Below the pieces are notes generated by a model. That model worked only from the letters and a program-made list of their open reading frames with translations. It was not told the origin of the DNA and did no database searches. From positions 2,443,001-2,507,000 of the forward strand of contig NZ_CP060704.1 of the NCBI RefSeq assembly GCF_014353015.1: 64,000 bases of DNA, written 5' to 3'. This stretch comes from Chitinimonas koreensis (lineage in GTDB: Bacteria > Pseudomonadota > Gammaproteobacteria > Burkholderiales > Chitinimonadaceae). Shown piece by piece: positions 36,263-44,942 of the stretch (position 1 is its first letter; every line of letters starts with the position of its first letter). The position numbers and the translations under genes were made by a program.

Positions 36263-36405
36263 TAACCCAAGATGCCTGAGAGGGCAGGGTTTGCGAGGTC
36301 GAGTCGGTCAACCTAAAGAGTTACTTCTTCCATGTGAGGCTGGTGAGATACCGGCCGAACGAATATGAGTGCTGATCAGAGAGTTGATCGGGCTCCCAAG
36401 TTAAT

Positions 36406-36520
36406 GCTTGGCGACCATAGCACGTTGGACCCACGCCTTCCCATCTCGAACAGGACCGTGAAACGACGTCGCGCCGATGATAGTGCGGTATACCCGTGTG
36501 AAAGTAGGTCATCGCCAGGC
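36406..36520 (+). rRNA. rrf: 5S ribosomal RNA
   Basis: About 115 nt. Terminal helix GCTTGGCG with CGCCAGGC, conserved CCCACGCCTTCCCATCTCGAA and CCGATGATAGTG. Followed within 10 bp by the operon terminator. Confidence 0.96.
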
Positions 36521-36529
36521 TCCCTCTAG

Positions 36530-36563
36530 AACGCCCCGAACTGATGTTCGGGGCGTTTTGTTT
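36530..36563 (+). terminator. rRNA operon terminator
   Basis: AACGCCCCGAAC / GTTCGGGGCGTT stem, TGAT loop, then TTGTTTTG. Perfect 12-bp stem directly after 5S. Confidence 0.95.
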
Positions 36564-36657
36564 TGCTATTTCGTTTCCGGATTTGCGATATGTATTGGCA
36601 GCGATTGGAATCTGAATCCGCGTGATCGATGGGTTTCAGCACCTGTAGCCGTTAAAG

Positions 36658-36693
36658 GAAAAGCCCCGCAGGGATCATGCGGGGCTTTTTTTC
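36658..36693. terminator. Bidirectional terminator between rRNA operon and adenine deaminase
   Basis: AAAAGCCCCGCA / TGCGGGGCTTTTTTT with a short loop; A-run on one side and T-run on the other, so it can stop transcripts from both directions, including the minus-strand deaminase gene ending at 36719. The 36564-36657 gap holds no gene. Confidence 0.85.
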
Positions 36694-36718
36694 TATTCAC
36701 GCTGCAATCAACTGTCAG

Positions 36719-37756
36719 TCATCGCAGTTCCGCATAAGCCCTGTCCAGCCGTTCAATCCAGGCCGCCTTGTCCGATTCGTCCGCGAAGCTCGCCTCCAGG
36801 CTGTTGCGCGCCAATCCGTACCAAGTCTTCGCATCCCAGCCGAACGCCGCCTGTACCGCGCGGATATTGTCGCCGAGATAGCCGCCGAAATAGGCCGGGT
36901 CGTCGCTGTTGAGCGTGATCTTCAGGCCGGCGCCGATCAGCTGCGGCAGCGTGTGCATCGCCATCTGCGGGAAGACCCGCAGGCGCACGTTCGACAGCGG
37001 GCAGACGGTCAGCGCGATCTGCTCGCGCGCAAGCCGCTCCAGCAGCGCCGGGTCTTCGCTGGCCCGCACGCCGTGGTCGATGCGGCTCACTCCGAGCAGG
37101 TCGAGTGCCTGGTAGATGTAGTCCGGCGGACCTTCTTCGCCGGCATGGGCGACGACCGGCTTGCCCAGGGCGCGGCAGCGGGCGAACAGGCGCTCGAACT
37201 TGACCGGTGGATGGCCGCGTTCGCTCGAGTCGAGGCCGAAGCCATGGATACGGGCCAGGTAAGGTTCGGCCTGGGCCAGCGTCGCGAAGCCGTCTTCTTC
37301 GCTCAGGTGGCGCAGGAAGCAGAGGATCAATCGACTGCTGATGCCGCATTCGGCCTGCGCGGTGGCAGCGCCGGCTTCGAGCCCGTTCAGCACCGTCTCG
37401 AAGCCGATGCCGCGTGCGGTATGGGTCTGCGGGTCGAAGAAGATTTCGGCGTGGACGATGCCGTCCCGGTGGGCACGACGCAGGTAGGCCAGCATCAGGT
37501 CGTGGAAGTCGGCCTCGCAGCGCAGCACGTCGGCGCAGGCGTAGTAGAGATCGAGAAACGACTGCAGATCGCTGAAATCGTAGGCGGCGCGCAGCGCATC
37601 GGTGCTGGCATAGGGGAAGTCGATGTCGTTGCGCTGGGCCAGCGCGAAGGCGAGCTCGGGTTCGAGCGTGCCCTCGATATGGACGTGCAGCTCGGCCTTG
37701 GGGCAGGCGAGCGCGAAGGCGAGGGCGGCATCGTCGGTGGAGGCGGAGGTGGCCAT
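36719..37756 (-). CDS. Adenine deaminase (adenosine deaminase-like family)
   Basis: 345 aa. The start at 37756 (MATSASTDD) has GGGAGA upstream. Amidohydrolase metal motif H24-x-H26 in KAELHVHIEGTLEPEL, VAHAGEEGPPDYIYQALDLL with the zinc His and catalytic Glu, RIDHGVRASED and the metal Asp in TLNSDDPAYFGGYLGDN. EIFFDPQTHTARG and CFLRHLSEEDGF are typical of the adenine deaminase branch (adenine to hypoxanthine) rather than true adenosine deaminase. Divergent from a purine nucleoside permease-like gene, 253 bp apart, which supports a purine-salvage unit. Confidence 0.88.
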   Translation of the reverse strand: MATSASTDDAALAFALACPKAELHVHIEGTLEPELAFALAQRNDIDFPYASTDALRAAYDFSDLQSFLDLYYACADVLRCEADFHDLMLAYLRRAHRDGIVHAEIFFDPQTHTARGIGFETVLNGLEAGAATAQAECGISSRLILCFLRHLSEEDGFATLAQAEPYLARIHGFGLDSSERGHPPVKFERLFARCRALGKPVVAHAGEEGPPDYIYQALDLLGVSRIDHGVRASEDPALLERLAREQIALTVCPLSNVRLRVFPQMAMHTLPQLIGAGLKITLNSDDPAYFGGYLGDNIRAVQAAFGWDAKTWYGLARNSLEASFADESDKAAWIERLDRAYAELR

Positions 37757-38009
37757 GAAAATCTCCCGGAATCGGTTGCGGCATCGCTGTCGGGGCGGCG
37801 CGATCCACCTATGCAGGATAGGCCCTGCCGGCGAGCCGTGGACGGGACATCGCCGTGGCATGCCGCCGCCGATGACGAGCATTCCCGCCATGCTGCGCCG
37901 CCGCCGACTTTCATGCCATTGTGATTTACCGTGCCGGGTGCCGCAGCAGGCCCGGCTTGGCGACGGAGACTCGCCATCCCATACCCACAATCGAATCGAG
38001 GAGAAAACC

Positions 38010-39040
38010 ATGCACAAGCGAACTGCACTGCTGGCAGCAACCCTGGCCGCCCTGGCCGCTACCGCGTCCGGCCGCGCCGCGGATTCCCCCACGGCGCCGC
38101 GCCCGGTCAAGCTGCTGATCATCAGCATGTTCGGCCCGAGGCCGAGCCGTGGATCAAGCCGCTGAACCTGGTCGACAAGGTGCCGGTCGCCGGCCTGTCG
38201 GCCGATTACCCGGCGCTGCTGTGCAATGCCGACGACGTCTGCCTGCTGACCACCGGCATGGGCCATGCCAATGCCGCGGCTTCGACGCTGGCGGTCGCGC
38301 TGGCGCCGCAGCTCGATCTGCGCCGCAGCTACTTCCTGATCGCCGGCATTGCCGGCATCGATCCGGCCCAGGGCACGCTCGGCTCGGCTGCCTGGGCGCG
38401 CTGGCTGGTCGATTTCGGCATCGCCCACGAGATCGACCCGCGCGAGGCGCCGGCCGGCTGGAAGACCGGTTACTTCGGCGTGATGAGCAAGGGGCCGGGC
38501 GACAAGCCGGCCTTCGACTACCGGACCGAGGCATTCCGGCTCGACGAGGCGCTGCTGCAACGCGTGCTGGCGCTCAGCGCCGGCACCGTGCTGGCCGACA
38601 GCGACAAGGCGCGCGCCTATCGCCGGCTCTATCGCGAGCGGGCGGCGAGCCAGCCGCCGCGCGTGATCCAGTGCGACACGCTGGCCGGCGATACCTGGTG
38701 GCACGGCCATCGGCTCGGCCAGCATGCGCGCGAATGGACCAAGCTGCTCAGCGACGGCGAGGGCAACTACTGCACCACCCAGCAGGAGGACAACGCGACC
38801 TACAACGCGCTGCTGCGCGGCCAGCAGGCCGGCCGGCTCGACGTGCGGCGGCTGGCGGTACTGCGCACCGGCGCCAATTTCGACCGGCCCTATCCGGGCC
38901 AGAGCGCCTATGCCTCGCTCAAGGCCGATTCGGGCGGCTTCCCGATCTCGACCGAGAACCTCTATCGCGCCGGCATGCCCTGGGTGCGCGACCTGGTGGC
39001 GCGCTGGCCGGAATGGCGCGAAGGCGTGCCCACGCACTGA
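38010..39040 (+). CDS. Purine nucleoside permease (NUP)-family secreted protein (apparent frameshift near 38138)
   Basis: Begins with signal peptide MHKRTALLAATLAALAATASGRA after GAGGAGA. The first frame ends soon after LLIISMFGP; the next frame continues EAEPWIKPL..., and one added G in GGCCCGAGG (38134-38140) joins them to 343 aa, a normal NUP length. Family motifs: LTTGMGHANAAAS, YFLIAGIAGIDP, GTLGSAAWARWLVDF, YCTTQQEDNATYNAL, LRTGANFDRP. Founding members are fungal purine nucleoside transport proteins, with a fold related to nucleoside phosphorylases; the bacterial role is unclear. A salvage role with the divergent adenine deaminase is inference. Confidence 0.86.
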
Positions 39041-39054
39041 TGCGCGGCCATGCA

Positions 39055-39087
39055 AAAGGCCCGCCGCCGGATCCGGCAGGCGGGCCT
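39055..39087. terminator. Bidirectional hairpin terminator between NUP gene and phoH
   Basis: AAAAGGCCCGCC with GGCGGGCCTT, and an inner GCCGGATCCGGC palindrome, form a long stem between two convergent genes. T content is short (TT), so strength is uncertain. Confidence 0.65.
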
Positions 39088-39106
39088 TGCGAGGCGGCAA
39101 GCCCGG

Positions 39107-40519
39107 CTACAGCACTTCGGCCGCGTGGTCGGCCAGCCGCGAGCGCTCGCCGCGCTGCAGCGTGACGTGGCCCGAGTGGCCCCAGCCCTTGAAGCGGTCG
39201 ACCACGTAGGTCAGGCCCGAGCTGCCCTCGGTCAGGTAGGGCGTGTCGATCTGGGCGATGTTGCCGAGGCAGACCACCTTGGTGCCGGGACCGGCGCGGG
39301 TGATCAGCGTCTTCATCTGCTTGGGAGTGAGGTTCTGCGCCTCGTCGATGATCAGGAACTTGTTGAGGAAGGTGCGGCCGCGCATGAAGTTGAGCGACTT
39401 CACCTTGATGCGCGAGCGGATCAGGTCGCGCGTGGCGGCGCGGCCCCATTCGCCCGATTCGCCGTCGGTCTGGTTCAGCACGTCGAGGTTGTCCTCGAGC
39501 GCGCCCATCCACGGCGCCATCTTTTCCTCCTCGGTCCCGGGCAGGAAGCCGATGTCCTCGCCGACCGGCACGGTGACGCGGGTCATGATGATCTCGGTGT
39601 AGCGCTTCTCCTCCAGCGTCAGCATCAGCGCCGACGCCAGCGTCAGCAGCGTCTTGCCGGTGCCGGCCTGGCCCAGCAGGGTGACGAAGTCGATGTCCGG
39701 GTTCATCAAGAGGTTGATGGCGAAGTTCTGTTCGCGGTTGCGCGCGGTGATGCCCCAGATCGCGTTCTTCGGATGGCTGTAGTCCTTGATCGACTCGAGT
39801 ACCGCGGTCTTGCCCTCGACCGACTTGACCATGGCGAGGAAGGGCTTCTCGGCCTCCTGCCACACCATCTGGTTGAGCAACAGGCTGGCGCAGTCGCCGC
39901 CCTTGAGCTGGTAATAGGCGCGGCCGCCTTCCTGCCAGCTCTTCATGTCCTTGCCGTTCTTCTCCCAGAACTCCTGGTCGATCTCGCGCACGCCGGTGTA
40001 GAGCAGGTCGGTGTCCTCGAGCACCTGGTCGTTGAAGTAGTCCTCGGCGGCCAGGCCCAGCGCACGGGCCTTGATGCGCATGTTGATGTCCTTGGACACC
40101 AGCACGACCTCGCGCTTGGGATGCTGCTGGGCCAGTTCCATCACCACGGTGAGGATCTGGTTGTCGGCCTTGCCGACCGGCAGGTCGGCCGGCAGCTCGA
40201 CGCGGGTGGCCTGGGTCTGCAGGAACAGGCTGCCGCTGGCCATGCCCTTGGACGGGCCGGACAGCGCCACGCCGCGGACGATCTCGCTCTCCTTGCCGCT
40301 GACGATGTCGTCGAGGAAGCGGCTGGCCTGGCGGGCGTTGCGAGCGACTTCGCTCATGCCCTTCTTGTGGCCGTCGAGTTCCTCGAGCGTCACCATCGGC
40401 AGGCAGACGTCGTGTTCTTCGAAACGGAACAGGCTGGTCGGGTCGTGCATCAGCACGTTGGTATCCAGCACGAACAGCTTGGTCGCGGATTGCTTGGCGG
40501 GGGCTTTACGGGCGGCCAT
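39107..40519 (-). CDS. PhoH family protein with N-terminal PIN domain (PhoH2/YlaK type)
   Basis: 470 aa. The start at 40519 is preceded by AGAGGAAG. A PIN nuclease-like domain (FVLDTNVLMHDP with D19, then LEELDGHK and KDINMRIKA, up to about 155) precedes a P-loop PhoH domain with Walker A GQAGTGKT at 283-290 and FLIIDEAQNLTP. PhoH2 proteins are RNA helicase/nucleases in other bacteria; by similarity this one may process RNA. Convergent with the NUP gene; 79 bp downstream of bcp's terminator region, so it has its own promoter. Confidence 0.93.
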   Translation of the reverse strand: MAARKAPAKQSATKLFVLDTNVLMHDPTSLFRFEEHDVCLPMVTLEELDGHKKGMSEVARNARQASRFLDDIVSGKESEIVRGVALSGPSKGMASGSLFLQTQATRVELPADLPVGKADNQILTVVMELAQQHPKREVVLVSKDINMRIKARALGLAAEDYFNDQVLEDTDLLYTGVREIDQEFWEKNGKDMKSWQEGGRAYYQLKGGDCASLLLNQMVWQEAEKPFLAMVKSVEGKTAVLESIKDYSHPKNAIWGITARNREQNFAINLLMNPDIDFVTLLGQAGTGKTLLTLASALMLTLEEKRYTEIIMTRVTVPVGEDIGFLPGTEEEKMAPWMGALEDNLDVLNQTDGESGEWGRAATRDLIRSRIKVKSLNFMRGRTFLNKFLIIDEAQNLTPKQMKTLITRAGPGTKVVCLGNIAQIDTPYLTEGSSGLTYVVDRFKGWGHSGHVTLQRGERSRLADHAAEVL

Positions 40520-40566
40520 GGGCTTCCTCTGGTCGGGTGGGATCACGAAGCGGGGATCACAAAAGC

Positions 40567-40597
40567 AAAACGCCCGTCGGGGCGGACGGGCGTTTCG
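40567..40597 (-). terminator. Terminator of bcp
   Basis: On the minus strand AAACGCCCGTCC pairs with GACGGGCGTTT, followed by TGCTTTT. It lies just beyond the bcp stop at 40599. Confidence 0.85.
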
Positions 40598-40598
40598 G

Positions 40599-41051
40599 TC
40601 ATTTCAGGCTCTCAACGTAGGCTAGCACTTCGTCGACATGGTTCGGCACCTTGACGCCGCGCCACTCGCGCACGATCTCTCCTTCCTCGTCCACCACGAA
40701 GGTGCTGCGTTCCACGCCGCGCACCTGCTTGCCGTACATATTCTTCATCTTCATCACGCCGAAGGCTTCGCACAGCGTTTCGTCCGGGTCGGACACCAGT
40801 TCGAACGGGAAGCCCATCTTGGCCTTGAAGCCTTCGTGCGACTTGATGCTGTCACGGCTGGCGCCGAACACCTTGCAGCCGGCGGCGAGGAAGGCATCGT
40901 GCTTGTCGCGGAAGTCGCCGCCCTCGGTGGTGCAGCCGGGCGTGTTGTCCTTGGGGTAGAAATAGAGCACGTAACGCGTGCCGCGGAGGGCGGCGGTGTC
41001 GAAGGCCTGGTTGCCGGTCATCGGCAGGTTCAGCTCGGGTACTGCGGTCAT
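40599..41051 (-). CDS. bcp: Thiol peroxidase Bcp/PrxQ
   Basis: Thioredoxin-dependent peroxidase, 150 aa. Peroxidatic C40 in YPKDNTPGCTTEGGDF. The Cys five residues later found in E. coli Bcp is absent; C59 in LAAGCKVFGAS may resolve, or the enzyme acts by a 1-Cys mechanism. GVERSTFVVDEEG is the conserved C-terminal strand. Start ATG 41051 has GGAGG upstream (complement). Confidence 0.93.
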   Translation of the reverse strand: MTAVPELNLPMTGNQAFDTAALRGTRYVLYFYPKDNTPGCTTEGGDFRDKHDAFLAAGCKVFGASRDSIKSHEGFKAKMGFPFELVSDPDETLCEAFGVMKMKNMYGKQVRGVERSTFVVDEEGEIVREWRGVKVPNHVDEVLAYVESLK

Positions 41052-41218
41052 TACGTCCTCCGGTTTGAGTCGATTCTGGTGAAAAAAGACCGGTCGTACA
41101 AGCCGGTCGTTCCCGCCGCTACGCCAGCTCTGGGGCGGCTTGCGGCGAAGTGCTTGTTTTGGAATGCGCTATCTTCGCGCGCGCATGTTGCGGAATGTAT
41201 GCAGCCCGGGAGCACGGC

Positions 41219-44200
41219 CTAGGTCAGCTCGAACAGCAGCTCCTTCACCCGCGCCGCGCGCATGGCCGGATCGGGCAGGGCGGTCTCGACCCGCAGGCGG
41301 TCCTGGCCGGCCAGCTTGTAGTTCCGCTTCTGCTGGATCAGCTTGATGATCTTCATCGGGTCGATCGCGTTCTGCGCGGCGAACTGCACCGAGATCGCGG
41401 CGTCCGACGCGTCGAGCTTGAGCACGCCCATCGGCTTGGCGATCAGCCGCAGCCGGTGGCAGTCGAGCAGGATGCGCGCCGGCGGCGGCAACAGGCCGAA
41501 GCGGTCGATCAGCTCCTGCTGCATGTCGTCGAGTTCGTCGGCCGTCTCGCAGTTGGCCAGCCGCTTGTACAGCACCAGCCGCTCGTGCACGTCGGGGCAG
41601 TAGTCGTCGGGCAGCAGCGCCGGCGCGTGCAGGTTGATCTCGGTGGCGACGCCGAGCGGCGCGTTGAGGTCGGGCTCGACGCCCTTCTTCAGCGCCTTCA
41701 CTGCTTCGTTCAGCATGGCCGAGTAGAGCGAGAAGCCGATCTCCTGCATCTCGCCGCTCTGGTCGTCGCCGAGCACTTCGCCGGCGCCGCGGATCTCGAG
41801 GTCGTGCATGGCGAGGTAGAAGCCCGAGCCGAGCTCCTCCATCGCCTGGATCGCCTCCAGCCGCTTGGCCGCCGAGGCCGTCAGCGACTTCACGTCGGGC
41901 ACCAGCAGGTAGGCATAGGCCTGGTGGTGCGAGCGGCCGACCCGGCCGCGCATCTGGTGCAGCTGCGCCAGGCCGAACTTGTCGGCCCGGTTCATGATGA
42001 TGGTGTTGGCGTTCGGGATGTCGATGCCGGTCTCGATGATGGTGGTGCACAGCAGCAGGTTGAAGCGCTGCTGGTTGAAGTCGCGCATCACGTGCTCGAG
42101 CTCGCGCTCGCGCATCTGGCCGTGCGCCACGCCGATGCGCGCCTCGGGCAAGAGCGCGGTCAGCTTCTCGCGCATGTTCTCGATGGTGTCGACCTCGTTG
42201 TGCAGGAAGAACACCTGGCCGCCGCGCTTGAGCTCGCGCAGCACCGCCTCGCGGATCACGCCGTCGCTCCAGTTGGCGACGAAGGTCTTGATCGCCAGCC
42301 GGCGGCTCGGCGCGGTGGCGATCACCGAGAAATCGCGCAGGCCTTCGAGGCTCATCGCCAGCGTGCGCGGGATCGGAGTGGCGGTCAGCGTCAGCACGTC
42401 GACCTCGTTGCGCAGCGCCTTGAGCTGTTCCTTCTGGCGCACGCCGAAGCGGTGCTCCTCGTCGATGATGACGAGGCCGAGGTTCTTGAACTTCACGCCG
42501 TCCTGCACCAGCTTGTGGGTGCCGATGACGATGTCGATGCTGCCCTCGGCCATGCCCTTCACCGCGGCGTCGATCTCCTTCTTGTTGCGGAAGCGCGAGA
42601 GTTCGGCCACCCGCACCGGCAGGTCGGCGAAGCGGTCGGCGAAGTTCTGGTAGTGCTGCTCGGCCAGCAGCGTGGTCGGCACCAGCACCGCCACCTGCTT
42701 GCCGTCGGCCACCGCGACGTAGGCAGCGCGCAGCGCGACCTCGGTCTTGCCGAAGCCGACGTCGCCGCAGATCAACCTGTCCATCGGCTTGCCCGAGGTC
42801 ATGTCGGCGATCACCGCCTCGATGGCGGCGGCCTGGTCGGCGGTCTCCTCGAAGCCGAAGCCGGCGGCGAAGGCCTCGTAGTCGTGCACCTTGAAGCCGA
42901 AGGCGTAGCCCTCGCGCGCGGCGCGGCGGGCATACAGGTTGAGCAGTTCGGCGGCGGTGTCGCGCACCTGCTCGGCGGCGCGGCGCTTGGCCTTTTCCCA
43001 CTGGCCCGAGCCGAGCTTGTGCAGCGGCGCGCCTTCCTCGCTGCCGCCGGCGTAGCGGCTGATGACGTGGAGCTGGGCCACCGGCACGTAGAGCTTGTCG
43101 CCGCCGGAGTACTCGAGCAGCAGCATCTCGGTGGCGCCTTCGCCCAGGTCCATGCTGATCAGGCCCTGGTAGCGGCCGATGCCGTGCTGCTCGTGCACCA
43201 CCGGGTCGCCGACCTTGAGCTCGGACAGGTCGCGCAGCATGCCCTCGGCGTTGCTGCGCTTCTGCGCCTTGCGCCGGCTGGCGGTCGAGGCCTGGCCGTA
43301 GAGGTCGGCCTCGGTGATCACGGCCACGGTCGCCGCCGCCGCGATGAAGCCGCCGGCCAGCGGCGACACGCCGAGCATCACGCGCGCGCCGGCGGCCTCG
43401 AACTCGGCCCAGGTCTCGCAGGCGGCGACCTTGAGGCCGTATTCGGCGAAGTACTGCGACAGCGTCTCGCGCCGGCCCAGCGATTCGGCCAGCAGCAACA
43501 CCCGGCCGGGGAAGGCGGCGACGAAGCCGGCCAGCTTGGCGACCGGATTGTCGGCGCGGCGGTCGACGCGCAGGTCGGGCAGCGCGGCGCTCGCTTCGCG
43601 CCAGGCGGTCTCGGCGGCGTTCTCGACCGCCGGGCCGGCCGGCGTCAGCTCGATCCGGCGGTAGGGCTTCATCAGCGTGAAGAAGCGGTCGACCGCGATG
43701 AACAGCTCGGCCGGCGGCAGCAGCGGCCGGTCGCGGTCGCCGGCCAGCATCTTGTAGCGGCTCTGGGTATCGCCCAGAAGCGCTCGGCCGCCTGCATCAG
43801 CTCGCCGTGCTGCACCAGCAGCGCCTCGCCGCCGACGTAGTCGAACACCGTGGCGGTGTGGTCGAAGAACAGCGGCAGGTAGTACTCGACGCCGGGCGGG
43901 ATCAGGCCGCTGGAGATGTCCTTGTAGATGCGCGACTTGCTCGGATCGCCCTCGAACACCTCGCGGAAGCGCGAGCGGAACTTGGTCCGGCCGCCGTCGT
44001 CGAGCGGGAACTCGCGCGCCGGCAACAGGCGGATCTCGGGCACCGGGTAGATGCTGCGCTGGGTGTCGACGTCGAAGGTGCGGATCGTCTCGATCTCGTC
44101 GTCGAACAGGTCGAGCCGGTAGGGCAGCGGCGAGCCCATCGGGAACAGGTCGACCAGGCCGCCGCGGATCGAGAACTCGCCGGGGCCGTAGACCTGGGTG

Positions 44201-44658
44201 ACGTGGCTGTAGCCGGCGAAGGCCAGGTCGGCGCGCAGCTTTTCGACGTCGAGCCGGGTCTTGGCCTTGAGCAGGAAGGTGTAGGCGGTCAGGTACTCGA
44301 CCGGCGGCAGCGGCATCAGCGCGGTCTGGGCCGGCACGATGATGACCTCGGCCTGGCCCTGGCGGATCTGCCACAGCGTGGCCAGCCGTTCCGAGATCAG
44401 GTCGTGGTGCGGCGAGAAGCTGTCGTAGGGCAGCGTCTCCCAGTCGGGCAGCAGCGCCACCGTGCGGCCGGGCGCGAACCAGGCGATCTCGTCGCGCAGG
44501 CGCACGGCCTGCTGCGCATCGGCGGTGATCACCAGCAGCGGTCGGCTCTGCTGCGACAGCTCGGCCAGCAGGGCGGCGTCGCTCGAACCGGCCGGCAGGG
44601 CGAGGCGGGTGCGTTGGCCGGCGGGGGGCAGGGGCGGGAGGGGCAACAACGACGACAT
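41219..44658 (-). CDS. mfd: Transcription-repair coupling factor Mfd (apparent frameshift near 43774)
   Basis: Removes RNA polymerase stalled at DNA lesions and recruits UvrA. From ATG 44658: UvrB-homology module (RTVALLPDWETLPYDSFSPH), CarD-like RNAP-interacting domain (KVGDPVVHEQHGIGRYQGL), RecG-like translocase with Walker A GDVGFGKTEVA, DEEHRFG box and LTATPIPRTL, motif VI QMRGRVGRS, and the C-terminal TRCF domain. The frame breaks in the GGG run at 43771-43776; one added base gives ...AERFWGDTQSRYKML and 1146 aa, E. coli length. Likely sequencing error. Confidence 0.95.
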
Positions 44659-44843
44659 GGCGATGCGTGACCTGGCTTGAGGTGTCGGTGGGGACCGGGC
44701 GAAGGCGGCGATTATACGCCGCCGCCCCGGCCGGCCGTGTGGATAAGCGCCGCCGGTGCTGCGTGCGCGGACGCCGGAGGCCCGCAGGGCAGGCGGCTTG
44801 CCGAAACCGCTGCAATGACGTCTGCATGCGGGTTTGCGCGGTC

Positions 44844-44872
44844 CTGGCAATGCTTGGCATTTCACTTACAAT
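44844..44872 (+). promoter_or_regulatory. Predicted sigma-70 promoter of the GGDEF-EAL gene
   Basis: CTGGCA (44844-44849), 17-bp spacer, TACAAT (44867-44872), about 70 bp before the start codon. Moderate match to consensus. Confidence 0.5.
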
Positions 44873-44942
44873 CGATCGGATACAGACGCCTTAACAATCC
44901 TGGGACCGGTACGCTCCTGCCGCCCCAAACCAAAAGAGCGCG

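Noticed and set aside
41219..44658. Mfd as two separate genes
   Set aside because: The two frames abut within a few codons in a conserved region and together give exactly the family length; one missing base is simpler.
44846..44859. Sigma-54 promoter (TGGCA...TTGGCA) before the GGDEF-EAL gene
   Set aside because: The GG and GC elements are off by one base from the required -24/-12 spacing, and a sigma-70 match fits better.
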